30,403 nt of DNA from Intestinibacillus sp964580155 (GCA_964580155.1 CAZOJP010000026.1:1-30403), one strand, 5' to 3'; shown: positions 1 to 10,448, counted from the stretch's first letter. The notes: generated from the sequence alone by a model not told the origin. Numbers and translations are program-made.

Positions 1-35
1 AAGCACCTCGACCCTTTTACTTTGCGGCAAAAGGC

Positions 36-64
36 TTGCTTTTCATGCGGCCAGGCTCTAAAAT
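36..64 (+). promoter_or_regulatory. Candidate sigma-A promoter for the membrane protein/PspA pair
   Basis: TTGCTT at 36-41 and TAAAAT at 59-64 are separated by 17 nt, a good sigma-A spacing, and lie about 50 nt upstream of the ATG at 116. This is motif matching only. The gene upstream is outside the window, so read-through from the left cannot be excluded. Confidence 0.5.
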
Positions 65-115
65 GAAAAGAACAGCAGATGTGTTTTACATGCGATACGG
101 GAAGGAGACAACGAT

Positions 116-1141
116 ATGGGCAGAAGCGGCGGCGGAGGTGGCGGCAGCAGCGGCGGCGGAGGCAGAAGCAGCGGAGGCTTCGGCGGCGGACGGTCAACCG
201 GCGGATTTTCCGGCGGAGGCAGATCGTCCGGCGGCGGATTTTCCGGCGGAGGAAGCAGCTCGCGCGGACCGTCGCGCAGCGGCGGCGTTCCCGGCGGCTT
301 TCGCCCGGTCCGCTACTATGGCGGCGGCGGAAGAAGGGGCGGCGGCTGCTCGGGCGGCTGTCTGACGCAGCTTGTGGTGTTCGTGATTGTGCTTGTCATC
401 ATCGCTGCCGTGATGATGCCGCCGCGCGGCGATAGCTCGGATATTCCGCGCAACACCGTGCAGCGCACCGCGCTCACGGGACAGGTCGACAAGAGCGGCT
501 GGTATGAGGACGGCCTGTCGTGGATTCAGGACGCGCGCACGCTGGAAAGCGGGCTCGAGACCTTTTACAAGCGAACCGGCGTGCAGCCCTATGTGCTGCT
601 CGTGCCCTACGATGCGCAGTACTGGACGGGCGGCAACATCAGCGCGTCCGCGGCGGATGCCTATCTGGAGAGCTACTATAACGCGCACTTTACCGACGAA
701 GCGCACTTTGTTTTCGCCTATTTTGAAGCGCAGAACGACACCCGATCGGAAATGGACGGCGCGTTTCGCTACATGAGCGGCTACGCGGCGGATACCATCA
801 TGGACGGGGAGGCGCTCAAGATTTTCTGGGGCTACTTCAACCAGAACTACTATAACACCTCGATCACGCCGGAGAGCATGCTCGCGAACACCTTTTCCGC
901 GACGGCGGAGCGCATTATGAGCGCGCCGACGAACGGCTGGGACTTCGCCAAGACCGGTATGCTCGTCGTCATGGTGGTCGGCGTGGCGGTGTGCGCCGTC
1001 ATCATGGTCAAGGTGCGCGCCAAGCGCAAAAAGGAGCACGAAGCGTACACCGAGAGCGTGCTCAACACGCCGCTTGAAAAATTCGGCACGGATGCAGCAG
1101 AAGAACTATCCAAAAAATATACAGATCACGACCAAACATAA
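116..1141 (+). CDS. Gly/Ser-rich two-TM membrane protein of unknown function
   Basis: I do not recognise a named family for this 341-residue protein. The first ~80 residues are almost entirely Gly, Ser and Arg, with repeated GGRSSGG and FSGGG patches. A hydrophobic segment follows at ~83-101. Then comes a soluble domain of about 180 residues rich in Tyr, Asp and Ala, a second membrane helix at ~281-301, and a basic then charged C-terminal tail. The soluble domain therefore probably lies outside and both tails inside. The ATG at 116 follows an AAGGAG Shine-Dalgarno at good spacing. The PspA/IM30 gene starts 17 nt downstream, so the pair is probably co-transcribed and the protein may be a membrane partner of PspA. 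That role is inferred from position alone. The low-complexity N-terminus makes internal alternative starts hard to exclude. Confidence 0.8.
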   Translation: MGRSGGGGGGSSGGGGRSSGGFGGGRSTGGFSGGGRSSGGGFSGGGSSSRGPSRSGGVPGGFRPVRYYGGGGRRGGGCSGGCLTQLVVFVIVLVIIAAVMMPPRGDSSDIPRNTVQRTALTGQVDKSGWYEDGLSWIQDARTLESGLETFYKRTGVQPYVLLVPYDAQYWTGGNISASAADAYLESYYNAHFTDEAHFVFAYFEAQNDTRSEMDGAFRYMSGYAADTIMDGEALKIFWGYFNQNYYNTSITPESMLANTFSATAERIMSAPTNGWDFAKTGMLVVMVVGVAVCAVIMVKVRAKRKKEHEAYTESVLNTPLEKFGTDAAEELSKKYTDHDQT

Positions 1142-1158
1142 GAAAGAAGGTTATTTCT

Positions 1159-1836
1159 ATGGGAATCATCGCTCGTTTTACCGACATCATGCAGGCGAAC
1201 ATCAACGCGCTGCTCGACCGCAGTGAAAACCCCGCCAAGATGATCGACCAGTATCTGCGCGACCTGACCGAGCAGCTCGCCGAGGTCAAAAAGGAGACCG
1301 CGGGCGTCATGGCGGAGGAAACCCGCGCGGCGCGCCTTGTGGAGGAAAATACGCGCGAGGTTGCGCGCTATCAGGGTCTTGCGGAAAAGGCGGTGCTCGC
1401 CGGAAATGACGGCGACGCCAAGGTGTTCCTTGCGAAGGCGCAGGCGCTCGAGACAAGCGGCGCGGATCTGCACAAAACCTATGACATCGCGCACCAGAAC
1501 GCGGAAAAAATGCGCCAGATGCACGACAAGCTGACAAGCGACATCGCGCAGCTTGAAGTGCGCCGCCGGAATGTGCACGCCAAGGTTGCGGTCGCCAAGA
1601 CGCAGGAAAAGCTCAACAAGGTCGCGGGCACGATGCAGTCGACCTCGGACATGATGAACTCGTTCGAGCGCATGGAGTCCAAGGCGGACCGCATGCTCGA
1701 CCAGGCGAACGCGATGGCGGAGCTCAACGAAAAGCCCGCGGACGAGGCCGCAGAGCTGGAAAAGAAGTACACAGGCGCCGCCTCGACCGAGGTGGACGAC
1801 GCGCTGGCCGCCCTCAAGGCAAAGCTGGGCAAATAA
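1159..1836 (+). CDS. PspA/IM30 family membrane-stress protein
   Basis: This 225-residue protein matches the PspA/IM30 (Vipp1-like, ESCRT-III-related) family in length and character. It is almost wholly alpha-helical coiled coil with an amphipathic N-terminus. The start MGIIARFTDIMQANINALLD and the following NPAKMIDQYLRDL segment are typical of the family. Members form oligomers on the inner face of the cytoplasmic membrane and protect it during envelope stress. An AAGAAGG Shine-Dalgarno precedes the ATG. No PspF- or LiaR-type regulator is adjacent, so control probably comes from the promoter upstream of the preceding membrane-protein gene. A strong terminator follows 33 nt after the stop codon. 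The family call is firm, but the specific stress it answers is unknown. Confidence 0.9.
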   Translation: MGIIARFTDIMQANINALLDRSENPAKMIDQYLRDLTEQLAEVKKETAGVMAEETRAARLVEENTREVARYQGLAEKAVLAGNDGDAKVFLAKAQALETSGADLHKTYDIAHQNAEKMRQMHDKLTSDIAQLEVRRRNVHAKVAVAKTQEKLNKVAGTMQSTSDMMNSFERMESKADRMLDQANAMAELNEKPADEAAELEKKYTGAASTEVDDALAALKAKLGK

Positions 1837-1869
1837 GCCGCGGCGCATCACACCGCCAAAAGACGCAAA

Positions 1870-1905
1870 AACCGCCACAGAAGCATATTCTGTGGCGGTT
1901 TTTTT
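1870..1905. terminator. Bidirectional intrinsic terminator between pspA-like and carD-like genes
   Basis: A perfect 13-bp stem (1870-1882 with 1888-1900) closes a 5-nt GCATA loop. It is followed by a T run on the plus strand, and the minus-strand copy is also followed by a short T run. It sits between two convergent genes and can end both transcripts. Confidence 0.9.
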
Positions 1906-2422
1906 ACATCGCAGGTTCGATGATGTCCTGAATATAGGAGGCGACGGTTTCCTCCGGAATTTCGAGGGAGAAGGCAAATTCCTCGCGCACCAGCCGCTCC
2001 GCGGTTTGCAGCGCGGTATCGTCCTGCGCGGGCAGCAGCTTATTTTGCTGCTCAAGCTCGCGCTTGCGCCCGTGCAGACAGCGCACCATGCCGATGAGAT
2101 CGATGCTGATGCCGCCCGCGAGGATGTCGCGGAAGGCGTTTGCACGCTCCTTGCGATCCGGGTTCCAGCACAGCTCGCGTCCGCGGCACTGCGTCAGCAT
2201 GGAGCGAATCTCGGCCTGGCTGAGCACGCTGCGCATATCGCCGCACAGACGGGGATTGTTGATCGGCACATAAATGATCGAATCCGGCTTGCTGATCGGC
2301 GCGAGCACATAATAGTCCTGCGCCTCCCCCGAAATGTGCATGCGCTCCGTGCGCTCGACCTTGCACACCCCGTTACTCTTATATACAACAAAGTGTCCCA
2401 CTGTTGACTGTTCGTTCCTCAT
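1904..2422 (-). CDS. CarD-family transcriptional regulator
   Basis: The 172-residue protein begins with the CarD/CdnL/TRCF-type RNA-polymerase-interacting fold: FVVYKSNGVCKVE near the N-terminus, then YYVLAPISKPDSIIYVPINN. The C-terminal half is a helical domain with basic and aromatic residues. CarD proteins bind the RNA polymerase beta subunit and stabilise open promoter complexes, often affecting rRNA and stress genes. I chose the ATG at 2422 because GGAAAGGGTGG lies just upstream and the family homology starts immediately after it. An upstream in-frame ATG at 2479 would add 19 non-conserved residues. The gene stands alone, with its own promoter and a shared terminator. The family is confident, but the regulated genes cannot be told from sequence. 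Confidence 0.85.
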   Translation of the reverse strand: MRNEQSTVGHFVVYKSNGVCKVERTERMHISGEAQDYYVLAPISKPDSIIYVPINNPRLCGDMRSVLSQAEIRSMLTQCRGRELCWNPDRKERANAFRDILAGGISIDLIGMVRCLHGRKRELEQQNKLLPAQDDTALQTAERLVREEFAFSLEIPEETVASYIQDIIEPAM

Positions 2423-2534
2423 GCAGTACCACCCTTTCCGCATCCCGTGCTCCGCTGTCGGAGCAGATCCGTAAAACACAAAACATGCAACCGGATAACC
2501 CTATGCAAGCGGCGCAGCCACACATTCTGAATAT

Positions 2535-2563
2535 ATTATAGCACATTTTTCGGCGGATTGCAA
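2535..2563 (-). promoter_or_regulatory. Sigma-A promoter for the CarD-like gene (extended -10)
   Basis: On the minus strand TTGCAA (2558-2563) is followed after 17 nt by TATAAT (2535-2540). A TGC lies directly before the -10, giving an extended -10 element. Transcription would start near 2528, about 105 nt before the ATG at 2422. Confidence 0.7.
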
Positions 2564-2621
2564 ATGCGATTGCCACGGAACTTTTGCACAAAGAATTTGG
2601 GGGAGAAAGGTCGAAAAGCGC

Positions 2622-2650
2622 TTGACAGAAGGAACTGTAATATTTATAAT
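2622..2650 (+). promoter_or_regulatory. Consensus sigma-A promoter of the pentose-phosphate operon
   Basis: TTGACA at 2622-2627 and TATAAT at 2645-2650 are both perfect consensus with the ideal 17-nt spacer. The first gene's ATG is at 2719 with an AAGGAGG Shine-Dalgarno at 2702-2708. This should be a strong promoter unless repressed. A dyad overlaps the -10. Confidence 0.85.
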
Positions 2651-2654
2651 TACA
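2636..2654. promoter_or_regulatory. Operator-like inverted repeat over the -10 element
   Basis: TGTAAT (2636-2641) and ATTACA (2649-2654) form an inverted repeat with a 7-nt spacer that covers the -10 hexamer. This is the usual place for a repressor site. No candidate repressor gene is adjacent, and AT-rich dyads at a -10 can arise by chance. Confidence 0.4.
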
Positions 2655-2718
2655 TTTAATCAGAGAAGCCCGTTTCGCGGCCGCAAATGCGAAGCAAAAA
2701 GAAGGAGGGCAGCAAACG

Positions 2719-3714
2719 ATGGTTACAGGGTATCTCGGCACCTATTTTTCGCCGGAAAGCGCGGGAATTTATCGCTTTTCGTTTGATTCCGACAGCGGCG
2801 CGCTGCACGCCCCCACGCTGTGGTATGACGCGCCGGACAGCAAGTATCTGTCCCTGCGGGACGGGCTGCTCGCCGCACCGCTTGCGCGGGACGGCAAAGC
2901 GGGCGTGTGCCTGCTCGACACGCGCACCGGCGCGGTACGCGGTGTGCACTACGGCGAGCGCGCTGCCGCCTGCTTCGTTTTGCAGGATGAAACGCACGTT
3001 TACACCGCAAACTATCACGAGAGCGGCATCTATATCTACGACCGCGCGCGCATGACGGTGCTGCGGCGGCTGGAAAGCGGCACGCGCGCAGGCTGCCATC
3101 AGCTGCTGCTGCACGGACGCTATCTGCTCGCGATCTGCCTGCTGCGCGATGAGGTGCTGCTGTTTGACCGCACGCGCGATTGGGCGCCTGCAGGCAGCCT
3201 GCGGCTTCCCAAGGGGACAGGTCCGCGTCACGGCGTGTTTGACCGCGCGCACACGCGGCTGTATCTGGTCAGCGAGCTGTCGAATCAGCTCTTCGTGTTC
3301 GATACCGAGGGGGAAGCGGGCTTCCGGCAGCGCGCGGTCTATGATCTGCTGCCGCAGGACGCGGTCTGGCGGAAGCCGCCGGCCTCGGCCGCCATTCGGC
3401 TGTCGCCGGACGAGCGCTTTGTCTATGTATCGACGCGCTTTGCCGATGTGATCACCGTGTTCCGCGTGACGCCCGAGGGCGCGCAGCGCGTGCAGCAGGT
3501 GGACAGCGGCGGAAAGCATCCGCGCGACTTTGTCCTGACGCGGGACGGGCGGTTCGCGCTCGTCGCGCATCGCGAGGACGGCGGACTCGTCGTGCTTCCG
3601 CGCGACGCGCAAAGCGGCTGTCTGGGCGCGCCATGTGCGCGCGTGCCCGCGCCCGAAGCGGTCAGCATCGTATTGGAAGAAGGAGCCGAACCGCGCCCTG
3701 CGGCGGCATTTTAG
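2719..3714 (+). CDS. pgl: Lactonase-fold 6-phosphogluconolactonase
   Basis: This 331-residue protein has the length and repeat pattern of the seven-bladed beta-propeller lactonase family (YbhE/Pgl type, Pfam Lactonase). The N-terminus VTGYLGTYFSPESAGIYRF, an internal TGPRHGVFDRA patch and LSPDERFVYVSTRF are hallmarks. Each blade ends in a YVS- or YTA-like strand. The family hydrolyses 6-phosphoglucono-delta-lactone to 6-phosphogluconate in the cytosol. Two other enzymes of the same pathway follow directly: gnd starts 14 nt downstream and zwf overlaps gnd. The family also has members with other substrates, but this context makes the assignment strong. The ATG follows AAGGAGG at good spacing and there is no signal peptide. 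Confidence 0.9.
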   Translation: MVTGYLGTYFSPESAGIYRFSFDSDSGALHAPTLWYDAPDSKYLSLRDGLLAAPLARDGKAGVCLLDTRTGAVRGVHYGERAAACFVLQDETHVYTANYHESGIYIYDRARMTVLRRLESGTRAGCHQLLLHGRYLLAICLLRDEVLLFDRTRDWAPAGSLRLPKGTGPRHGVFDRAHTRLYLVSELSNQLFVFDTEGEAGFRQRAVYDLLPQDAVWRKPPASAAIRLSPDERFVYVSTRFADVITVFRVTPEGAQRVQQVDSGGKHPRDFVLTRDGRFALVAHREDGGLVVLPRDAQSGCLGAPCARVPAPEAVSIVLEEGAEPRPAAAF

Positions 3715-3728
3715 AAAGGAACCCTGTT

Positions 3729-5140
<1,412 letters not shown>

Positions 5141-5144
<4 letters not shown>

Positions 5145-6547
5145 AAATCAGCACCAATATAACGATTTTTGGCGGCACGGGCGACCTGACGTTTCGCAAG
5201 CTCGTCCCCGCGCTGTATATGATGCGGCGCACGGGCAAGCTCGCGCCGGACGCGCGCATTGTGATTGTCGGCCGCCGCGCCTATACGGACGATGCCTACC
5301 GCACGCTTGCGCGCGACTGGGCGCGCCAGTTTTCACGCCTGCCCTATACCGAGGCGGACTGGGACGCGTTTGCGCAGTCCCTGCACTACTACCGCATGGA
5401 CATTGCCGACCCTGCGGCATACGGCGGACTGGCGGACTTCTATGCGCAGCACGAAATCCGCGCGCATCTGTTCTATTTTGCGGTCGCGCCCACCTTTTTC
5501 GGCACGATTACCGCAGGGCTTCAAACCCTGCCCGGCCTGTCCGGCAGCAAGGTCGTCATTGAAAAGCCGTTCGGTGAAACGCTCGAATCCGCGCGCGTGC
5601 TAAACGGCGAGCTGGAGCGCTTTTTCGGCGCGGAGAACATTTACCGCATCGACCACTATCTGGGCAAGGAAATGGTGCGCAACGTGCAGACCATCCGCTT
5701 TGCCAACCCCATTTTTGCGAACGCGTGGAACGCGCAGTCCATCGAATCGATCGAAATTTCAGCGCTGGAGGACGTGGGCGTGGAAACGCGCGGCGGCTAC
5801 TATGACGAAGCGGGCGCGCTGCGCGACATGGTGCAAAACCACCTGTTCCAGATTCTGTCCATCCTCGCGATGGAGCGTCCGGAGAATTTCACGAGTGCGC
5901 AGATGCATCATGAGCAGCTGCGCGTGCTGCGTGCGCTGCGTCCGGTGGATGCGTCCTCGCTTGCGGATACGCTCGTCCTCGGACAGTATGCAGGCTACCG
6001 CGAGGAGCCGCGCGTGTCGCCCGAATCGACGACCGAAACCTTCGCTGCGCTGCGTGTCTTTCTGGATAACGACCGCTGGCGCGGCACGCCGTTTTATATC
6101 CGCACCGGCAAAAAGACCGGCACGCGTCAGACCGAAATTGCAATCACGTTCCGTCGCTCGATACCCGAAGCCGAGCCCGACGTGCTCATCATCAAGGTGC
6201 AGCCGACGGAGGGCGTGTATCTGCGGTTTAACATCAAGCGCCCGGGCGAAACCGAGGAAACCGTGCCGGCTAAGATGGATTTCTGCCAGAACTGCATCTT
6301 GGAGCACCACATCAACACCCCGGAGGCATACGAGCGCCTGCTGACCGCGTGCCTGCGCGGTGAGCGCGCGTGGTTCTCCCAGTGGGATCAGATCGAGCTG
6401 AGCTGGAAGTTTATCGAGCATCTGCGTGCACTGGCGGCGCAGACCGGTCTGCCCGTCCACCCCTATGAGCCGGGCATGCGCGGACCGGACGCGGCGCGCG
6501 CGCTGCTCGAGCGGTTCGGGCACCGCTGGGCGGAAGAGGACGATTGA
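5141..6547 (+). CDS. zwf: Glucose-6-phosphate dehydrogenase
   Basis: This 468-residue enzyme catalyses the first step of the oxidative pentose phosphate pathway, glucose 6-phosphate to 6-phosphogluconolactone, with reduction of NAD(P)+. The N-terminal cofactor motif is FGGTGDLTFRKLVPALY. The active-site signature RIDHYLGKE (residues ~172-180) is perfect, with the substrate-binding EKPFGE upstream of it. The chosen ATG shares four bases with the gnd stop (ATGA). An ATG 15 nt upstream would add only five residues. The order lactonase-gnd-zwf gives a complete oxidative branch in one transcript, ending at a strong terminator 11 nt after the stop. Cofactor preference for NADP over NAD cannot be decided by eye. 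Confidence 0.97.
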
Positions 6548-6554
6548 GCCACAT

Positions 6555-6590
6555 AAAAAGGAGAAAGCACTTTGTGCTTTCTCCTTTTTT
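6555..6590. terminator. Intrinsic terminator between zwf and the convergent phosphoesterase gene
   Basis: A perfect 16-bp stem (6555-6570 with 6574-6589) has a 3-nt loop and ends in a T run. Because the stem begins with an A run, the complementary strand also ends in T residues, so it can act on both convergent transcripts. Confidence 0.92.
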
Positions 6591-6594
6591 GCTG

Positions 6595-9500
6595 TCAGCC
6601 GGCCGCCTTCTGCGCGAAGCGCTGCAGGAGGGTTGCAACTTCGGCGCGGGTTGCGGTTGCGGCAGGGGATAGCTTGCCACCGCTGCCCTGCATCAGGCCG
6701 GCATTGACGGTCCAGCCCAGCGCGGGCAGTGCGTAGGATGAAATGCGGCCATAATCGGCAAATTCGCGGATTGCCATGCCGCCCTGCGCGGTATCATACT
6801 GCTTAAACTGCGCGTAGCGGTGCAGCAGCGCCGCCATCTGCTCGCGGGTGACGACTGCGTTCGGCTCAAAGGTCGTTGCGGTCGTGCCGGTCACGATGCC
6901 GTTCTTCGCCGCCCATGCGACATAAGGCGCATAGTATTCGCCCGTGGCGACGTCGGAGAACGCGCTGTCCTTGTAGGAAGCGGTGTCGACCTTTGCCTGG
7001 CGGCCGAGCACCGTGACGAACATCGCACGGGTCATGCTTGCATCGGGCTCAAAGGTCGTCGCGGAGGTGCCGTTAAAGAGGTTGTTTTGAACGACATAGT
7101 CGATGGAGGACTTTGCCCAGTGGGTTGCAATGTCCGTGAAGGTGATGGTGTCGGGGACGTCCGCCGTGCCCGAATAGTCGTCAAAATCCGTGGCGTGGTT
7201 GATGTACACATCGGCGGACTGGTGTCCTGCCGCGCCCTCAAAGGTGCCGGCATTCCAGTCAACCAGCGTGTTCCAGCACTTGACCGTGTCGCCGGCCGTG
7301 AGCACATACTCGTTCAGCACGGGCACGCTCGATTCGGTCTTGTTGAGATCGGAAACGAACGCCGTCTGCACACGCACATACTTTGCCTGCGCCAGACCGG
7401 TCAGGTCGAGGGAATTCGTGCCGCTCGCCAGTGCGAACGCCTTGCCCTCCTTGACGGTCTTGCCGTCATCCGAGGTCTGCACGGTCGCCTGGACGGAGGC
7501 TGCGCCCGTAAACGATGCGTCGTAAGCGAGTGTGGTCGGTGCGCCGGTCACGGCGACCCACTCGGTCGTGTGTGTGCCCTTGGTGTCGATGTTTGCGGAG
7601 GCAAAATCAAGCCATACTTTGAGCTCCTTGGCCGATGCGCCGGCAGCGGTCGGGTTGGTGCGCGCCGCGTCATTTTCGGCCGCAGAGACCTTGGTGGCAT
7701 AGAAACGCACCTGGGAAACCGCACCCGGCAGCATCGTGTGATACATGCCGCGGTTGCGCTTGGTCAGCAGGGTGTTTTTGAAGCCCAGACCGATGTAGAG
7801 CGGGGTGCCTTCCCAGTTTTTGACCGGTGCGGTGTATGCGGGCTTGTCGACGTGCGCGCTCTGGTAGCCGTTTTGGTATGCGTCGCCGCCGTTTGCAAAG
7901 TCAAAGGTGCTGGTGTACTGCACCCAGGTGTCCTTTGTGATGCCGGCTTCCGGCTGGCTGCCGTCGTTCCAGCTGAACTCGCCGTTGTCGTCGAGCAGGC
8001 AAACACCGTAGGTCACCTTGCCGGTTTCGCGCACCGCCATGCGGAACAGATAGGGGGTGCCCCAGCCCAGACCGATGCCCTTGACAAGCAGCGGGTTGTG
8101 GTCGGGGATTGCGCCCTTGCCGTCCAGGTCGACGTACTGCTCGGTCAGCTCGGAAACGCCGCCCTTGGTCGTGCCGGCGCTCGGCAGATTTGCCCATACC
8201 ATGCCGCTCACACCGTCCTTGATGGTGTAGCCGCCGTTGTCGGGCACCTCGATGTAGTCGCGCTTGCCGTCCAGAATCAGGCTCTGCTGTCCCTTGTCGT
8301 CCGTACCCAGCTCGGGCTGGCCGTGGATGTAGCCGTGGTTGCCGTTGCCGGATTTGTCCTTGACAATGGGCATGCCCTGGATCGAGCCTTCGATGTGGAT
8401 CGTGCGCGGCGCGGCGGTGCCGATCGTCACGGTGTAATCGCCCGCCTTATCAAAGGTATAAGTAAATTCCGCGGTCTTGGACTTGCCGGAATCGAGCTTG
8501 TAGTTTTGCACCGCGATGGTTTCGCCGTTAATCTTGAACGCAGCGGACGCGACGCCCGCCTCGTTGCCGATGTTGGTGACGGCCGCCTTGACGTTCAAAA
8601 CGTTGCTGTCGATATCGTTGGTGGCAGCGCTTCCTTGCTTGATGCGCAGATTGTCGAAGGAAAATGCCGCCTTGCGGTATTGCACGGTGACATTCGCGGT
8701 TTTATCCGCAAGCGTCAGGGTATGCTGCCCCAGCGTGGGCATAGGCAGCGTGGCGGACAGCGTGATCGACTTGCCCGGATCGAGCGTTTTGATTCCGCCG
8801 TCGAATTCGTAGAGATAGCGCACGGTGCCGTTGTCGCTCACCGGAAGGACGGCGGCGGCAAGCCCCGCGCCTTCGTTTTTGACGGTGGCCTTGACGGTGA
8901 CCGAATCGTTATAGAGCACGGTGCTCGGTGTGATGGAGATATCGGAATAGGAAAGCTGCTGCTTCTTGGATGCGATTTTTGTGGTCGCGGCGAGCTTGGA
9001 CGCCTGTCCCGCGCCCTCCGCGCCATAGGCATCAACTGTAAGGAGACCCGCGCCGGGTGTGCCTGTGATGTGGAAGAAGTCGCCCTTTTTGTTGTAGGTG
9101 CGCGCATCCTGATGGGTCAGGTAGATCGTGCCCGCGCCGATCGCCGGATTGGACGATACCACGCGCGCATAGCTGTGTGTGTGGCCGGCCAGTAGCAGAT
9201 CCACACCCGCCGGCTCGATAATGGCGGGGATATAGCGCTTGGTGTACGCGTCAGACACCGGATGGTGCAGGAAAACAATGCGGAATTCCGCGTTTTTCGC
9301 CGCACCCGAGGCGAGATCCGCCTTGAGCCATGCAAGCGATTTTTCGATGGTATCAAGCGTTGCCTGATCCGCCTTGTTGCCGGTCGCCTCGGAGTTCATC
9401 TGGAAAAGCCCCCAGGGGCTGGAGTTCATCGAGATGATGTGCAGACCGCCGTAGTTGAGCGAGCTGTTGCCCTCTACGGTCGCGCCGTAAGCGGTATCCT

Positions 9501-10155
9501 GCAGGTTGTAGACGTAGGTGTCAAAGTAAACACCGCCCTGATCGTGGTTTCCGCTGGCATAATAGACCGGATAGGAGTGAATGAAATCATCCTCCGATTT
9601 GCCCTGGAACCAGAAGCTGAACTGCTCCGCCTGCGCGCCGGTGCCCTCTACGAGGTCGCCGCAGTGCAGGATGAGGTCGGGGTCATAGCCCTTGACCGCC
9701 TCGTCCAGCTCGGAGCGGGTGGCAAAAACATGAGAGTCGGACAGCGTGATCATGTTGATCTCTTCGGGGTTGTCGCTTAGCGTGCGGAAGCTGGCCTTAC
9801 AGCTTTCGCCGCCCGCAAGCTTGACCTCATAATAATAGCGGGTGCCGGGCTGAAGCCCGGACATCGTGTAGTGGTACAGATTCATCTTGGCACCCTGGAA
9901 GTCGGGTGCATCTGCATCCGACTCGACCGTGATCGGTATGCCGAGTGCGTCCGCTGCGTCGCCGAAGGCGAGGGTTGCGTCCGCCTTTGCGGTCGATTCC
10001 CACACGATCGTCATCGCATCGGTCTTGGGTGCAAGCAGGTACGGCCCGTTCTTGAATGCCGCGCCGGTGTCAGCCGCCAGTGAAAGCGGGGCGACGCCTG
10101 TCAGCAGTGCTGCACACAGCAGCATAGACACAATGCGCCGAAAGGGTTTCTTCAT
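6595..10155 (-). CDS. Secreted SLH-anchored metallophosphoesterase (purple-acid-phosphatase-like)
   Basis: This 1186-residue surface enzyme starts with a signal peptide (basic MKKPFRR, hydrophobic core, likely cut after LSLAA near residue 28). Next is a fibronectin-like domain as in purple acid phosphatases, then a calcineurin-like phosphoesterase. Its metal motifs are intact: DSH at 140-142, GDLVE at 166-170, GNHD at 202-205, HH at 297-298 and GHTH at 324-327. Two CARDB/Ig-like domains (~400-590), a LamG/concanavalin-like domain (~595-840) and a beta-sandwich (~865-970) follow. Three SLH domains (~1005-1180) end the protein and should tether it to secondary cell-wall polymer. The substrate is unknown: extracellular phosphomonoesters or diesters, possibly of polysaccharide or nucleotide origin given the LamG domain. 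A GAGGAGG Shine-Dalgarno precedes the ATG. It is a single-gene unit. Confidence 0.92.
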   Translation of the reverse strand: MKKPFRRIVSMLLCAALLTGVAPLSLAADTGAAFKNGPYLLAPKTDAMTIVWESTAKADATLAFGDAADALGIPITVESDADAPDFQGAKMNLYHYTMSGLQPGTRYYYEVKLAGGESCKASFRTLSDNPEEINMITLSDSHVFATRSELDEAVKGYDPDLILHCGDLVEGTGAQAEQFSFWFQGKSEDDFIHSYPVYYASGNHDQGGVYFDTYVYNLQDTAYGATVEGNSSLNYGGLHIISMNSSPWGLFQMNSEATGNKADQATLDTIEKSLAWLKADLASGAAKNAEFRIVFLHHPVSDAYTKRYIPAIIEPAGVDLLLAGHTHSYARVVSSNPAIGAGTIYLTHQDARTYNKKGDFFHITGTPGAGLLTVDAYGAEGAGQASKLAATTKIASKKQQLSYSDISITPSTVLYNDSVTVKATVKNEGAGLAAAVLPVSDNGTVRYLYEFDGGIKTLDPGKSITLSATLPMPTLGQHTLTLADKTANVTVQYRKAAFSFDNLRIKQGSAATNDIDSNVLNVKAAVTNIGNEAGVASAAFKINGETIAVQNYKLDSGKSKTAEFTYTFDKAGDYTVTIGTAAPRTIHIEGSIQGMPIVKDKSGNGNHGYIHGQPELGTDDKGQQSLILDGKRDYIEVPDNGGYTIKDGVSGMVWANLPSAGTTKGGVSELTEQYVDLDGKGAIPDHNPLLVKGIGLGWGTPYLFRMAVRETGKVTYGVCLLDDNGEFSWNDGSQPEAGITKDTWVQYTSTFDFANGGDAYQNGYQSAHVDKPAYTAPVKNWEGTPLYIGLGFKNTLLTKRNRGMYHTMLPGAVSQVRFYATKVSAAENDAARTNPTAAGASAKELKVWLDFASANIDTKGTHTTEWVAVTGAPTTLAYDASFTGAASVQATVQTSDDGKTVKEGKAFALASGTNSLDLTGLAQAKYVRVQTAFVSDLNKTESSVPVLNEYVLTAGDTVKCWNTLVDWNAGTFEGAAGHQSADVYINHATDFDDYSGTADVPDTITFTDIATHWAKSSIDYVVQNNLFNGTSATTFEPDASMTRAMFVTVLGRQAKVDTASYKDSAFSDVATGEYYAPYVAWAAKNGIVTGTTATTFEPNAVVTREQMAALLHRYAQFKQYDTAQGGMAIREFADYGRISSYALPALGWTVNAGLMQGSGGKLSPAATATRAEVATLLQRFAQKAAG

Positions 10156-10230
10156 CTCTTACATTCCTCCTCATTTTCCTGAGCTGGCGTGCGCCTCCCC
10201 TAAAAGCGTATGCGCCAAACATCCCAGCTT

Positions 10231-10239
10231 ATTATAGCA
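10231..10239 (-). promoter_or_regulatory. Extended -10 promoter element of the phosphoesterase gene
   Basis: On the minus strand TGC-TATAAT forms an extended -10 about 76 nt upstream of the ATG at 10155. No good -35 lies 17 nt further upstream (CACTTT), as is common for extended -10 promoters. The 10156-10448 spacer is markedly AT-richer than its surroundings and holds no gene that I can support. Confidence 0.6.
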
Positions 10240-10448
10240 CAAGTGTTTAATCAAAAGTGCACAAAAAGGTCGGCTTAATTTTGAGATTCCCCGAAAATCG
10301 CAAATGGAGCCGATTTGATGTGTAAAAATATGTGTTCTGTACAAAAAGGGGAACAAGGTTACGAGTTTGGACAAGTTATACAAAATATGAAGGGAAAAAT
10401 TTAAACCCAAATACGAGGTGCTGATTTTGTGCATATTGTATAGGAATA

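Noticed and set aside
116..370. GC-rich trinucleotide-like repeats in the first gene as a CRISPR or VNTR
   Set aside because: The repeats are Gly/Ser codons of irregular period within one reading frame, with no spacers or unit conservation.
6820..9195. Long plus-strand open frame opposite the phosphoesterase gene
   Set aside because: Frame openness is expected in GC-rich DNA opposite a real gene. The translation has no recognisable motifs, while the minus-strand frame has a signal peptide, five metal motifs and SLH domains.
10270..10316. Imperfect stem-loop in the AT-rich spacer 10156-10448, considered as a structured RNA or riboswitch
   Set aside because: The pairing is short and interrupted, no known riboswitch core is visible, and it lies upstream of the likely promoter, so it would not be in the leader.
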